Shown one piece after another: positions 46,313 to 56,001 of a DNA stretch of 64,000 nt; position 1 is the first letter of the stretch, and each line of letters starts with the position of its first letter. Origin of the DNA: Phocaeicola faecium (lineage in GTDB: Bacteria > Bacteroidota > Bacteroidia > Bacteroidales > Bacteroidaceae); NCBI RefSeq assembly GCF_014837055.1, contig NZ_JACSPQ010000001.1, positions 1 to 64,000 of the forward strand, read 5' to 3'. A program made the translations under genes and the position numbers. The notes beneath the pieces are model-generated. The model saw only the letters and a program-made list of their open reading frames with translations, had not been told where the DNA came from and did not search any database.

Positions 46313-47767
46313 ATGAAACGATTGTTGTTTACGATATGCGGACTACTTTTCTTATGGGGTGAGGCGGATGCCCGGCGGCTGACGTTGGTTGATGCCATCC
46401 GTATGGCGCAGGCTTATTCGCCGGAAGCGCAGGCGGCGGAGCATACTTATCGGGCGGCTTACTGGAGTTACCGCTCTTTTCGTGCCAACTATCTGCCGGA
46501 GGTGAATCTGGTGTCGTCTCCCTACCTGAATCGTCAGATTAACCGGGTGACGCAGCCCGATGGTACGGAGCAGTTTATCCGGCAAAACCAGTTGATTACG
46601 GATGTGGGTTTGCAAATTAGTCAGAACGTCTGGTTTACGGGCGGTAATTTGTTTGTGCAGACTTCTACGCAGCGGATGGATGAGCTGGGTAGCAACCTGA
46701 CATCGTATAACTCACTGCCGGTTACGGTTGGTTATCAGCAGTCGCTATTCGGTTATAACTCGCTGAAATGGGACCGCCGCATTGAACCGGTGCGTTTCCG
46801 CGAGGCGAAGAAAACTTATGCCGAAACGCTTGAACTGATTGCTTCGAAGACTTGCGAACTGTTTTTCGCTCTTGCCACGGCGCAGGCGAATCTGGATATT
46901 GCCCGTTCGAATTATGCTTCGGCAGATACGCTTTATCGTTATGCGCGCGGTCGGTATAACATCGGCAGTATTACCGAAAACGAGATGTTGCAGTTGGAAG
47001 TGAACCGGCTGAACGAGGAGACGAACATGATGAAGGCGCGTATAGAGGTGGAAGACGCCATGCTCACGTTCCGTTCGTTTTTGGGCATCCGTGAGGAAAC
47101 GGAGATAGAAGTCATGGAGGGCGACAGCGTACCGCAGTTTGAAGTTCCGCTGGGCGAGGCGCTGGAGCAGGCGTACCGCAATAGTCCCGATCCGGATACG
47201 TATCGGAGGCTGAAGTTGGAGAGCCGGAGCGCGCTGGCGCAGGCACGGGCAAGCCGGGGACTGAAAGCCGACTTGTATTTACAGTTCGGATTGTCGCAGA
47301 CTGCCGACCGATTGAAAGATTCGTGGCGCGATCCGCTTGACCAGCAATACGTAAGTCTGTCGCTGGTAGTTCCCATCCTCGACTGGGGACGTGGAAGGGG
47401 CAAGGTGCGCGTGGCGAAATCGAATGTGGCGTTGGTTGAGACGCAGACGGAGCAGGGCATGAACGATTTCGAGCTGAATGTAAGGAAGATGGTGCGGCAG
47501 TTCAACCTTCAGGCGCGTCAGGTGGAAGTGGCGGCACGTACCGACGAAACGGCACGCCGACGCTACGAGGTGGCACTCCGCCTGTATCTGATGGGGAAAT
47601 CTACCGTGCTCGATCTCAATGCAGCCATCAGCGAGAAAGACACGGCGCGGCGTAACCGCATTGAGGCGATGAAAACCTATTGGACGCTTTACTACGGTTT
47701 GCGCAGCATGACGCAATACGATTTTGAACGCGGTTGTCCGATTACCGACAATCTGCCGGAGATATAA
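46313..47767 (+). CDS. TolC-family outer-membrane protein
   Basis: A 484-residue OMF with a signal peptide (RLLFTICGLLFLWGEADA) and coiled-coil OEP repeats (LTLVDAIRMAQAYSPEAQAA; FELNVRKMVRQFNLQARQVE). The ATG at 46313 gives the signal; the open frame from 46265 overlaps the promoter. It is the first gene of a five-gene exporter operon. Confidence 0.9.
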   Translation: MKRLLFTICGLLFLWGEADARRLTLVDAIRMAQAYSPEAQAAEHTYRAAYWSYRSFRANYLPEVNLVSSPYLNRQINRVTQPDGTEQFIRQNQLITDVGLQISQNVWFTGGNLFVQTSTQRMDELGSNLTSYNSLPVTVGYQQSLFGYNSLKWDRRIEPVRFREAKKTYAETLELIASKTCELFFALATAQANLDIARSNYASADTLYRYARGRYNIGSITENEMLQLEVNRLNEETNMMKARIEVEDAMLTFRSFLGIREETEIEVMEGDSVPQFEVPLGEALEQAYRNSPDPDTYRRLKLESRSALAQARASRGLKADLYLQFGLSQTADRLKDSWRDPLDQQYVSLSLVVPILDWGRGRGKVRVAKSNVALVETQTEQGMNDFELNVRKMVRQFNLQARQVEVAARTDETARRRYEVALRLYLMGKSTVLDLNAAISEKDTARRNRIEAMKTYWTLYYGLRSMTQYDFERGCPITDNLPEI

Positions 47768-47779
47768 AAGAACAGAACG

Positions 47780-49030
47780 ATGGATATAAAACTGGAAAAG
47801 AAAGCATGGTATGTACGTTACCGCTATCGTTTGGCGGCGGCGGTTATCGTAACAGGCGTACTGATTTATGTATCGGTGCTTGCCTCCGGTCCGCAGCGGT
47901 TACGGGTCGACTCCGAATCGGTACAGATGGCGGAAGTGAAAAACGAGGATTTCTTGGAATACGTGGATGTGGAGGGAGTGGTACACCCCATCCTTACCCT
48001 CATGGTCAATGTGCGCGAGAGCGGCAACGTGGAGCGCATCGTGGCGGAGGAGGGTAGTCTGATGAAGCAAGGCGACACCATTCTTACGCTGACCAACCCC
48101 GACTTGATGCGCGATTTGGAAGACCAGCGAGACGAATGGGAGAAGCAGTGTTTCACGTATGAGGAGAAAGCCATCGAGATGGAGCAGAAAACCCTTACCC
48201 TCAAGCAGCAGACTCTTGAGGCGGAATACGAACTGAACAAAATACGTAAGAGCTTTGCGCTGGAGGAAGAGGAATACAAGATGGGGATTCGGAGTAAAGC
48301 GCAGTTAGAGGTATCAGCCGATGAGTATCGCTATAAGACGGAATCGACACGCCTCAAGCTGCAAAGCCTGAAAAGCGATTCGGCTATGACGGTAATCCGG
48401 CGCGAATTGCTGCTTAACGACCGCGAGCGCGAGCGCAGAAAATGGGAGCGCTCGTTGCAGCGGACACAAGATTTGGTGGTGCGCGCTCCCGCCGACGGGC
48501 AGTTGAGCTTCGTGAAGGTCACCTCCGGACAGCAGGTAGCCTCCGGCGAAAACATAGCCGAGATAAAAGTGCTGAGCCAGTTTAAGATACACGCTTCGCT
48601 GAGCGAGTATTACATCGACCGCGTAACCACGGGGCTGCCTGCCTCGGTGGTTTATCAGGGCAAGCGTTTCCCGCTCCGCGTGAGCAAGGTAGTGCCCGAA
48701 GTGAGAGAACGCACCTTCGATGTCGATTTGGTATTTACCGGCGAGATGCCCGATAACGTCCGCCTCGGCAAGAGCTTCCGGGTACAGATAGAATTGGGGC
48801 AACCCGAACAGACAGTGGTGATTCCGCGCGGAAATTTTTACCAGCAGACGGGCGGCAACTGGATATTCCGGCTCAATGCCGACCGTACACGTGCAGTGAA
48901 AGTCCCCATCGAAATCAGTCGGCAGAACCCACGCCAGTATGAAATAACCGAAGGATTGCAGCCCGGAGATTGGGTAATTACTTCAGGATATGATAACTTT
49001 GGGGACGCCGAAGAGTTGCTGTTGCGGTAA
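47780..49030 (+). CDS. HlyD-type periplasmic adaptor
   Basis: A 416-residue adaptor with one N-terminal membrane helix (LAAAVIVTGVLIYVSVLASG), a lipoyl domain (VRESGNVERIVAEEGSLMKQ), a long coiled coil, and barrel domains. It is 12 nt after the OMF gene. It likely connects the OMF to the MacB-like ABC permeases. Confidence 0.9.
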   Translation: MDIKLEKKAWYVRYRYRLAAAVIVTGVLIYVSVLASGPQRLRVDSESVQMAEVKNEDFLEYVDVEGVVHPILTLMVNVRESGNVERIVAEEGSLMKQGDTILTLTNPDLMRDLEDQRDEWEKQCFTYEEKAIEMEQKTLTLKQQTLEAEYELNKIRKSFALEEEEYKMGIRSKAQLEVSADEYRYKTESTRLKLQSLKSDSAMTVIRRELLLNDRERERRKWERSLQRTQDLVVRAPADGQLSFVKVTSGQQVASGENIAEIKVLSQFKIHASLSEYYIDRVTTGLPASVVYQGKRFPLRVSKVVPEVRERTFDVDLVFTGEMPDNVRLGKSFRVQIELGQPEQTVVIPRGNFYQQTGGNWIFRLNADRTRAVKVPIEISRQNPRQYEITEGLQPGDWVITSGYDNFGDAEELLLR

Positions 49031-49069
49031 AGAGTAAGAAGTTGGTAATTAGTGAATTTAAAGTATGGT

Positions 49070-51364
49070 ATGATAGGGCATTATCTGAAAGTGGCTTTGC
49101 GCAATTTGTTGAAATACAAGGTGCAGAATATAGTATCGGCTCTGTGTCTGGCGATAGGAATTGTGGTATTCAGTATGGTATATCTGTTTGTTGACCGTTT
49201 TGCGGATGCGTATAGCAGATTGCCGGATCCCGAACGGCGTGTTCTTATCAGGGCATACGGTGAAGAAGCGGAACGTGACATACCGTTTTATCTGTCGGCT
49301 GTAAACGAGTTGGTTTCTCGCACAGAAGGAGCGTTGGACTCGGTATCTGTCCATTCGGCTACGTTACGTATGGATGTGGATGTAATAGGGAAAGACGGTC
49401 GTAACCTGCCATATATTGTACAGTATATGGTAACGAACAGTTGCTTTTTCAGCTATTTCAACCTGCCGTTACTTTATGGTAATTACGTGCCGACCTTACC
49501 GAACGAAATAATCATATCGTCTGACTTTGCAGGAAAAATAGCTAAAAACAGCAGTCCTGTCGGTATGGTGGTACGTCTTAACTCATTGAAATCGGGAAAC
49601 GGAATAAGAGATTATCGGATAGTAAATGTGGCAGACGTATCCAAAGATGGGTTAGAACTAAACGCTGATTGTTATTTCCCGCTTGAGGTGTTTCCCTATG
49701 CGCGAACGTTGGTATACGCACTCATTCCGGAGGGGCAGACATTGAACAGAGTAAACAAGGCGTTAAGTGATATCGGTTGGAATGATGGAGAGCAAAAAAT
49801 ATCGGTTGAGGCTTCTCCGGTGAGCGGACAGACAGGCACGTTGCTTGCTAAATATTTGGTTCTTATTCTTGCTTCCCTGATTCTGGTATCGGGACTGATT
49901 AATTTTCTGAAATTCACATTTCAGATGTTCTATGCCCGTCAGCATGAGCTGGCTTTGCGCAAAAGTTTGGGTTCGGATATGAAAGGAGTCTTTGGGTTAC
50001 TTTCTACGGAGGTGTTTTGTATGCTGTCTTTTGCATTCCTGCTATCGCTGGTATTACTGGAAAGTATGCTGCCTTTAGCTTACCGTTATTTGCCTGAAGA
50101 AACTACCGACTGGTTTATCGCGAAAGATTGTTACCTGACGCAAGCTGCACTTTATCTGATGGTTCTGTTGGTCTGTTTATGTATTGTTATCTATCCGGTG
50201 TGGCGCGTACGCGGAATCAATCTTATGAACCGAATCCGGACAAACGGACAAAAACATAGCTTCCGCGCCGTAATGATTTGCATTCAACTGTTTGTTTCAA
50301 TGGGCTTTTTAGGTGCGGTAATTATCATTCATCTGTCATACGGTGAGTTGCGAGGCAGATTGTATTACCCCGAAAAGGTAGAAGAAAACAGAATTGTCTC
50401 GATAGATATGAATACGGATGCCATTCGGAAGAACTGGGACGTAATACATTCAGAGATTAACAGCATGGCAGAAATAGAAGGGCAAACTTTTGTCAATGAA
50501 GAATCCAACAATGGCTTGCTATCCTATCAGTTTACTACTTTCTTAAAACATGATAGTGCGGAAGTCAATCTTAAAGTAATGACCGGAAATCCCGACTATT
50601 TCCGTTTCTTTCACATTCCGTTGCGGGGAAAAATATTAGAGGCAGAGATGGAAGGGGTTGTTTATATAAGCCAAAGTTTTGCCGACTTGCTTCGCCATGA
50701 AAATGCAGAAGGAATGGTTAAGTTGGGCAATCGTACTTATCAGATAGCCGGGGTATATGAAGACTTGTATCGGAATATGACGGGTAACGATGAATTTGCC
50801 GGTTCTGTGTTTTTCCCTACGAGAGACTTCAAGGTATGGTTACTGAAAGTTGCTTCCGGAAAAGATGTAGATGAAGTGATGAAAAAGATTAAGGCGGTTT
50901 GTCGGAAATATGTTCCCGATACATTGCCTTTGGATGTATATAAATATGGGAAACGGACTGTGTACTCATCAATGCAAATACTGGAAACTATGATGTGGAT
51001 ATTGGCAGCGGTCAGTTTGTTACTGGTAGTCCTCAGTGTTTATTCCTCCATATCAATGGATAGCGTGGCTCGTCAGAAAGAGGTGGCTATCAGAAAGATA
51101 AACGGAGCTTCGCGTAAAGATATTGTTATGCTGTTTGCTCGGTCGTATATAACAATGTTTCTTCTTATGTTTTTGTTTGTTTATCCGATACTGAGACTGG
51201 CAATGATTAATGCGTTAGAGGGTTCTTCGCTGAAATCTGTTTATGGTTGGGAATGGGGCATCATTCTATTTGTTGTCATGGCACTGCTGATAACATTGGC
51301 AGTAGGATGGCAGATAATAAAACTGATGAAGGTAAATCCGGCGCAGGCGATAAAGAAAGAATAA
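49070..51364 (+). CDS. MacB/FtsX-type ABC permease (1)
   Basis: About 765 residues. The N-terminal helix and periplasmic core are MacB-like (HYLKVALRNLLKYKVQNIVS), followed by C-terminal TM helices (ALRKSLGSDMKGVFGLLSTE; VAIRKINGASRKDIVMLFAR). The ATG at 49070 is preferred to the GTG at 49052. It pairs with the permease at 52064. Confidence 0.88.
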   Translation: MIGHYLKVALRNLLKYKVQNIVSALCLAIGIVVFSMVYLFVDRFADAYSRLPDPERRVLIRAYGEEAERDIPFYLSAVNELVSRTEGALDSVSVHSATLRMDVDVIGKDGRNLPYIVQYMVTNSCFFSYFNLPLLYGNYVPTLPNEIIISSDFAGKIAKNSSPVGMVVRLNSLKSGNGIRDYRIVNVADVSKDGLELNADCYFPLEVFPYARTLVYALIPEGQTLNRVNKALSDIGWNDGEQKISVEASPVSGQTGTLLAKYLVLILASLILVSGLINFLKFTFQMFYARQHELALRKSLGSDMKGVFGLLSTEVFCMLSFAFLLSLVLLESMLPLAYRYLPEETTDWFIAKDCYLTQAALYLMVLLVCLCIVIYPVWRVRGINLMNRIRTNGQKHSFRAVMICIQLFVSMGFLGAVIIIHLSYGELRGRLYYPEKVEENRIVSIDMNTDAIRKNWDVIHSEINSMAEIEGQTFVNEESNNGLLSYQFTTFLKHDSAEVNLKVMTGNPDYFRFFHIPLRGKILEAEMEGVVYISQSFADLLRHENAEGMVKLGNRTYQIAGVYEDLYRNMTGNDEFAGSVFFPTRDFKVWLLKVASGKDVDEVMKKIKAVCRKYVPDTLPLDVYKYGKRTVYSSMQILETMMWILAAVSLLLVVLSVYSSISMDSVARQKEVAIRKINGASRKDIVMLFARSYITMFLLMFLFVYPILRLAMINALEGSSLKSVYGWEWGIILFVVMALLITLAVGWQIIKLMKVNPAQAIKKE

Positions 51365-51381
51365 ATAATTAAACTGATAAT

Positions 51382-52059
51382 ATGATGATTAAAACAACAA
51401 ATTTACAGAAAGTATTCCGCACGGATGAGGTGGAAACTTGGGCGTTGAATAATGTAAGCATTGAAGTGAAAGAGGGAGAGTTCGTGGCCATAATGGGACC
51501 TTCGGGATGCGGTAAGTCGACACTGCTGAATATCCTCGGCTTGTTAGACAATCCTACCGGCGGTGAGTATTACCTGAATGGCGTGGAAGTTTCGAAATAC
51601 ACCGAAGCACAGCGCACTTCGCTCCGCAAGGGCATTATCGGCTTTGTCTTTCAGAGCTTCAACCTTATTGACGAACTGAATGTGTATGAAAACATAGAAC
51701 TGCCGCTGCTTTATATGGGTGTGTCTGCTTCGGAGCGCAAACGGAGGGTAGAGGAAGCGATGAACCGCATGTCGATAGTACATCGTGCGAAGCATTTCCC
51801 ACAACAGCTTTCGGGCGGACAACAGCAGCGTGTGGCGATAGCGCGTGCCGTAGTGACAAATCCGAGACTGATTCTTGCCGATGAGCCGACGGGTAACCTC
51901 GACTCGAAGAACGGTAAGGAGGTGATGGCGTTGCTCACCGAACTGAATAAGGAGGGAACTACCATCGTGATGGTTACTCACTCGCAGCACGATGCGGGGT
52001 ACGCCGATCGAATCATCAACCTGTTTGACGGACAAGTAGTAACGGAAATAACCATGTAA
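51382..52059 (+). CDS. MacB/LolD-type ABC ATPase
   Basis: A 225-residue ATPase: Walker A ([16 protein letters not shown]), signature ([15 protein letters not shown]), Walker B ([16 protein letters not shown]). It powers the flanking permeases. Confidence 0.96.
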   Translation: MMIKTTNLQKVFRTDEVETWALNNVSIEVKEGEFVAIMGPSGCGKSTLLNILGLLDNPTGGEYYLNGVEVSKYTEAQRTSLRKGIIGFVFQSFNLIDELNVYENIELPLLYMGVSASERKRRVEEAMNRMSIVHRAKHFPQQLSGGQQQRVAIARAVVTNPRLILADEPTGNLDSKNGKEVMALLTELNKEGTTIVMVTHSQHDAGYADRIINLFDGQVVTEITM

Positions 52060-52063
52060 ACTT

Positions 52064-54403
52064 ATGTCATTCTATCATTTATTACGTTTGATAATACGCG
52101 GCTGGTGGCACGACAGACTGTTTACCGTGGTTTCGTGGGGCAGTCTGGTTATCGGTATCCTGTGTGCGTCATTGCTCGGAACTTTTGTGTTGCATGAGTA
52201 TAACATCCATGCCGATATACCCGACGGAAATCGTATTTTGCGCCTTACCCAATCTGTTTCGATGGGAAAGAAGGCGGAATCATCTTTTATTTACGGACCG
52301 GATGTGCCGCGGATTGTTGCCGCGTTTCCGGAAATAGAAACCGCTCTGCGCACGAGGGTAAGAGACAATATACAGGCTGTTTACCGGAATGAAAGTCTCC
52401 CGATAGGCAAATTCATGCAGGCCGATTCTACTTTTCTGATGTTTTTTTCTTTAGAAACCGTTGCAGGCAATCTGCATGAGACGCTGATACGTACCGATGC
52501 TTTGGCTTTGGAAGAAGCCACGGCAGTCCGGATATTCGGCTCAACTGATTGCGTAGGAGAGGTATTGAAGATAACGGCAGACGGAAATGCCTCTTTGATG
52601 GTGGTTGGTGCGGTGTTCCGCAACCCGTATCGGGGGATGCTGCCGGTCAATGTGTTGAGCGGATTTGCAGATGCGTCTTTCGGCGAATCCTGTTTCATCA
52701 AGCTCCGTGAGGGGACAGATGTGGCTGCGTTCCGCCGCAAGTTTTCTGAAACTTCTCTCCCTACGGTGTTGGGTGAGGGACATTTGGGTACGCTGACTTT
52801 GCAGGAATCTTATTTTGATACCGATTTGCAGGATTTCGTATTGCTTCACCGCTCGTCCGTTGTGCTTGCTATGGGAGGAATCATCGCCTTGCTTGTGCTG
52901 TTGGTAGCTTGTTTCAACTACATCAATTTGGGACTTGCCCGCTTGCTGAGGCAGGTTCACACCCTCCATATTGAAGTATTTGCCGGAGCGTCGAGGAAAG
53001 ACATTTACAGACGCTTGTTTTGGGATACTTGTCTGTTGATTGGCTTTGCTTTTCTCTGTGCGTTCCTGCTGATGAACGATGTGTTACCTCTGTTTAACCG
53101 GTTAATGGCAGCCCACCTGACGATGGAATACCTGCTTTCTGCCCGTGTGTTGCCGTGGCTGCTGTCAGGCGGTGTGATATTTGCCGTTGTTCCGTCAGTT
53201 TATATCAGTGGCAGATTACAGTCGCTTACCGAAAGCGATTACCGCTTGTTCTATCGGGGAAAGATGCGCAGGCTGATGGTATCGTGCTTCCAAGTGGGAC
53301 AACTTGTGGTTACGATGGCTTTGCTGTCTGTTTTCTTTATTATCCATAACCAACTGGATTTGGTGGAGAAAGACAATAAGCGGTTTGAGAATGTCATTGA
53401 CGTGTTTGCCGAAAAAAGTTGGGGAGCGCCTGTTTCTTCATGGATGGACAAAGTAAGCGCCTGTCAGGAGGTAGAGGCTGTAACCTTGTCGGAAACCGGT
53501 CTGTTTGAGGAGTCGATGGCTGTGGTAGGAGAGTCTGGTAAGCCGGAAGATCTGGTTTGGATGGATATAGTAAGAGGTTCTAAAAGCCTGTTGGACTTTT
53601 ACCGGATGGAGCTTGTTGACTCTGCTGAGACAGCCCGATTGCTCCCTACCGTTCCGCATCCGGTGATTGTCAATGAAACATTCATAAAACAGTTTGTTCC
53701 GGAATCAGACAATCCGGTAGGCAAGTCTGTTTCCCACTATATTCCCGATGACTCCGATATGGAAGGGAAAACCATCGTAGGCGTGATTCGTGATTTCCGC
53801 AAGCGTTCGCTCGGAGAATCGGTATGGCCTTTGCTGATGCAGGTAGAGGATGTGGCGGGCAGCGATTACCAGACGCTTTCCATCCGCGTAAAAGAAGGAG
53901 AGAAAGCCCGATTCCTGAAACGCTTGGAGCAGATTTGGACGGAAAGCTATCCGGAACAGCCTTTCTTGTATATGGATATCGGCATGATTCTGAAAGAGAC
54001 CAATAAGGATGTGTTTATGCTGTCCGATATGCTGACTTTCTATGTCATAGTCAGCCTGCTGATGACCTTTTTCGGATTATATAGTTTGGTGCGTTACACC
54101 ATACGTCTGCGTTTGCGCGAGATAGCGTTACGCAAAATTCATGGGGCTACATCCGGACATCTGCTTAAACTTTTACTGCGCCCCTATCTTATCTGTCTGG
54201 TAGCGGCATTCGTAATAACGGTTCCTAGCGTATATGCCTTTATGTTGTCTTGGCTGGAACAATTCGCATACAGCGTGCCTATCTCGGCGATGGACTTTGT
54301 ATTGCCCTTGTTGGTTACGTCAGGCATTACCCTGCTGACTGTTGTGGAAAATGTGTATAAAGCGGTGAAAATGAATCCGTCAGAGGTCATTAAGATAGAA
54401 TAG
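52064..54403 (+). CDS. MacB/FtsX-type ABC permease (2)
   Basis: A 779-residue permease with the same layout as 49070 (IRGWWHDRLFTVVSWGSLVI; LREIALRKIHGATSGHLLKL). Two distinct permeases would form a heterodimer. The operon's cargo is unknown; antimicrobial peptide export or resistance is typical of such systems. Confidence 0.9.
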   Translation: MSFYHLLRLIIRGWWHDRLFTVVSWGSLVIGILCASLLGTFVLHEYNIHADIPDGNRILRLTQSVSMGKKAESSFIYGPDVPRIVAAFPEIETALRTRVRDNIQAVYRNESLPIGKFMQADSTFLMFFSLETVAGNLHETLIRTDALALEEATAVRIFGSTDCVGEVLKITADGNASLMVVGAVFRNPYRGMLPVNVLSGFADASFGESCFIKLREGTDVAAFRRKFSETSLPTVLGEGHLGTLTLQESYFDTDLQDFVLLHRSSVVLAMGGIIALLVLLVACFNYINLGLARLLRQVHTLHIEVFAGASRKDIYRRLFWDTCLLIGFAFLCAFLLMNDVLPLFNRLMAAHLTMEYLLSARVLPWLLSGGVIFAVVPSVYISGRLQSLTESDYRLFYRGKMRRLMVSCFQVGQLVVTMALLSVFFIIHNQLDLVEKDNKRFENVIDVFAEKSWGAPVSSWMDKVSACQEVEAVTLSETGLFEESMAVVGESGKPEDLVWMDIVRGSKSLLDFYRMELVDSAETARLLPTVPHPVIVNETFIKQFVPESDNPVGKSVSHYIPDDSDMEGKTIVGVIRDFRKRSLGESVWPLLMQVEDVAGSDYQTLSIRVKEGEKARFLKRLEQIWTESYPEQPFLYMDIGMILKETNKDVFMLSDMLTFYVIVSLLMTFFGLYSLVRYTIRLRLREIALRKIHGATSGHLLKLLLRPYLICLVAAFVITVPSVYAFMLSWLEQFAYSVPISAMDFVLPLLVTSGITLLTVVENVYKAVKMNPSEVIKIE

Positions 54404-54469
54404 GGGATAATGCCTTGCCGATTGCTGCGGAAACCCGTAGGCAAGCCTTTGCAGCCCTATGATATCCCC

Positions 54470-54562
54470 CGAAAAACGCTTCGGTTAGAAATTTTATTTT
54501 AAGCCGAACAGTCTCCCTGTTCTATTCGGAAGACTGTTCGGCTTATCGGGTAGTATTTTCAG
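54470..54562 (+). repeat. Possible diverged word-repeat element, copy H, with terminator
   Basis: AAAAACGCTTCGGTTAG and a late GGTAGTATTTT resemble the ends of the dispersed family, but the middle differs. The middle holds the perfect hairpin AAGCCGAACAGTCT / AGACTGTTCGGCTT (54501-54544, 16-nt loop), which can terminate both convergent genes. Confidence 0.5.
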
Positions 54563-54574
54563 TCATCAAATTAA

Positions 54575-55462
54575 TCAGAAAACGACCTGTTCGGGCAATG
54601 TGCTCTCGATACGTTTTTCGATGCTGTCGGGCACTTTCGGGAAGAAATCCAGTCCGGTTTCTTCTTCCACCTTATCCACTGTAACCATGTAATTTTTCAG
54701 GTCTTGATGGTTAGCCTTGTTCTCGAAGAGGAATCCCATAGCCATCGGATTCTTTCGGTTATATACAAGCACTACTTTAAAAAAGCGGTCGGGCACAGCC
54801 ACGCGACTTTCTCCGATACGCTTAGGCGATTTAGAATCGTAGATTGGTCCGCACGCAATGTAGATAGTACCGTATTTGTCTGCCCATTTGCGGCATGACT
54901 CCTCCAAATCTCCCCAGTCGTCACGGTTCAACTTCCGGTTTTGCGGACAAATGTTGCTCATGTAAAACGATTCTTTCATTGCCTGCTTGCTCCACTTCAT
55001 ATCGGCAGCCGGAGCCATGTGTCCGCGGTCGTATCCCGAATTGGTATAATCGGAAGTCACCACGCGCGGTTCCGGCAGTTCGGGGTCGGGGAGGAACTTG
55101 TTGGTACGTCCTTCATCGCCCTCCGTTTCTTTGCGAGTCAACTCCCATGCCACCCAGTTGGGCGTCTTATAGAAATTGTTGTATGATACTGTATATCCCA
55201 AGTGCTTGATTACGATTTCCTCCCGTTCTTTGATGGTTTTGGGGATTTCCAAGTTCAGGGATAAGCCCGTATCCGTTTCGGCATCCTTAGGCTCTACGCT
55301 TGCTTTCGCTTTCGTCTTGTTAGCGATAGCCTGAATCCTTTCGGGCGTGAATATCTGTTCTGCATTCTGATAGAGGTAGAGTACCCCCACGGTAAGGACA
55401 ATCAGCAGGATGAATCCCCTCATTCCGCCCGTCGATTTCTTTTGTTTCCGTCGTGCCGTCAT
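54575..55462 (-). CDS. NUC1-type DNA/RNA non-specific endonuclease
   Basis: A 295-residue protein anchored by an N-terminal helix (RGFILLIVLTVGVLYLYQNA). The catalytic block is DRGHMAPAADMKW, with the Mg-binding Asn in CPQNRKLNRDDW. It cuts nucleic acid outside the cytoplasm. It is 2 nt from the AlaX-like gene upstream. Confidence 0.92.
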   Translation of the reverse strand: MTARRKQKKSTGGMRGFILLIVLTVGVLYLYQNAEQIFTPERIQAIANKTKAKASVEPKDAETDTGLSLNLEIPKTIKEREEIVIKHLGYTVSYNNFYKTPNWVAWELTRKETEGDEGRTNKFLPDPELPEPRVVTSDYTNSGYDRGHMAPAADMKWSKQAMKESFYMSNICPQNRKLNRDDWGDLEESCRKWADKYGTIYIACGPIYDSKSPKRIGESRVAVPDRFFKVVLVYNRKNPMAMGFLFENKANHQDLKNYMVTVDKVEEETGLDFFPKVPDSIEKRIESTLPEQVVF

Positions 55463-55464
55463 AA

Positions 55465-55926
55465 TCAGATCAGTTTAAATCGCATACGGAAAATCCCGTC
55501 CTTATAGTCGGAACTGATAATCTTGAACGTCCCGATTTCGGCGGTATTGGCTACGTGCAACCCGATACACAAACATTCATCGTAATCGCCCACTTTGACC
55601 ACCCGCACCGTATCGGAAGCGCCTTCAGGCAATCGCTTCATGTCGAAACGTTCGGATGCCTCTTGCTGAGTGATAAATTCGGTAGTCACGTCCAAGTGTC
55701 GGGCTATGGTATCATTGACTGTCGCCTCAATGCGCTCGATGTCTGCCTCTGTCGGAGCTTGCGGTAGCGCAAAATCCAGTTTGCTTTTCTTGCGCTCAAT
55801 GTGAGCCGATACGGCACGCCCGCACCCGAAAAGGTTTACCATCGTGCGGTTTACGATATGCTCACACGTGTGCATGGGCGGATATTCTTGCTTGTTATGC
55901 TGGTTCAGTTGAATTTCTTGTTCCAC
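55465..55926 (-). CDS. AlaX-like alanyl-tRNA editing protein
   Basis: A 153-residue protein with zinc ligands HTCEHIV (HxxxH) and CIGLHVANT (CxxxH) of the AlaRS editing domain. It deacylates mischarged tRNA-Ala, usually Ser-tRNA. Co-transcription with a nuclease is unexpected. Confidence 0.85.
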   Translation of the reverse strand: MEQEIQLNQHNKQEYPPMHTCEHIVNRTMVNLFGCGRAVSAHIERKKSKLDFALPQAPTEADIERIEATVNDTIARHLDVTTEFITQQEASERFDMKRLPEGASDTVRVVKVGDYDECLCIGLHVANTAEIGTFKIISSDYKDGIFRMRFKLI

Positions 55927-55955
55927 GATACGTATTTCATTAAGTTGTTCAGAAT

Positions 55956-55993
55956 AACACCTGCCTTTGCAGGAAAGAACGCAGGCAGGTGTT
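55956..55993 (-). terminator. Hairpin downstream of the iron alcohol dehydrogenase gene
   Basis: AACACCTGCCT pairs with AGGCAGGTGTT (11 bp, 16-nt loop). No long T-run follows on the minus strand, so it may be a weak terminator. Confidence 0.5.
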
Positions 55994-56001
55994 CAGGGTA
56001 A

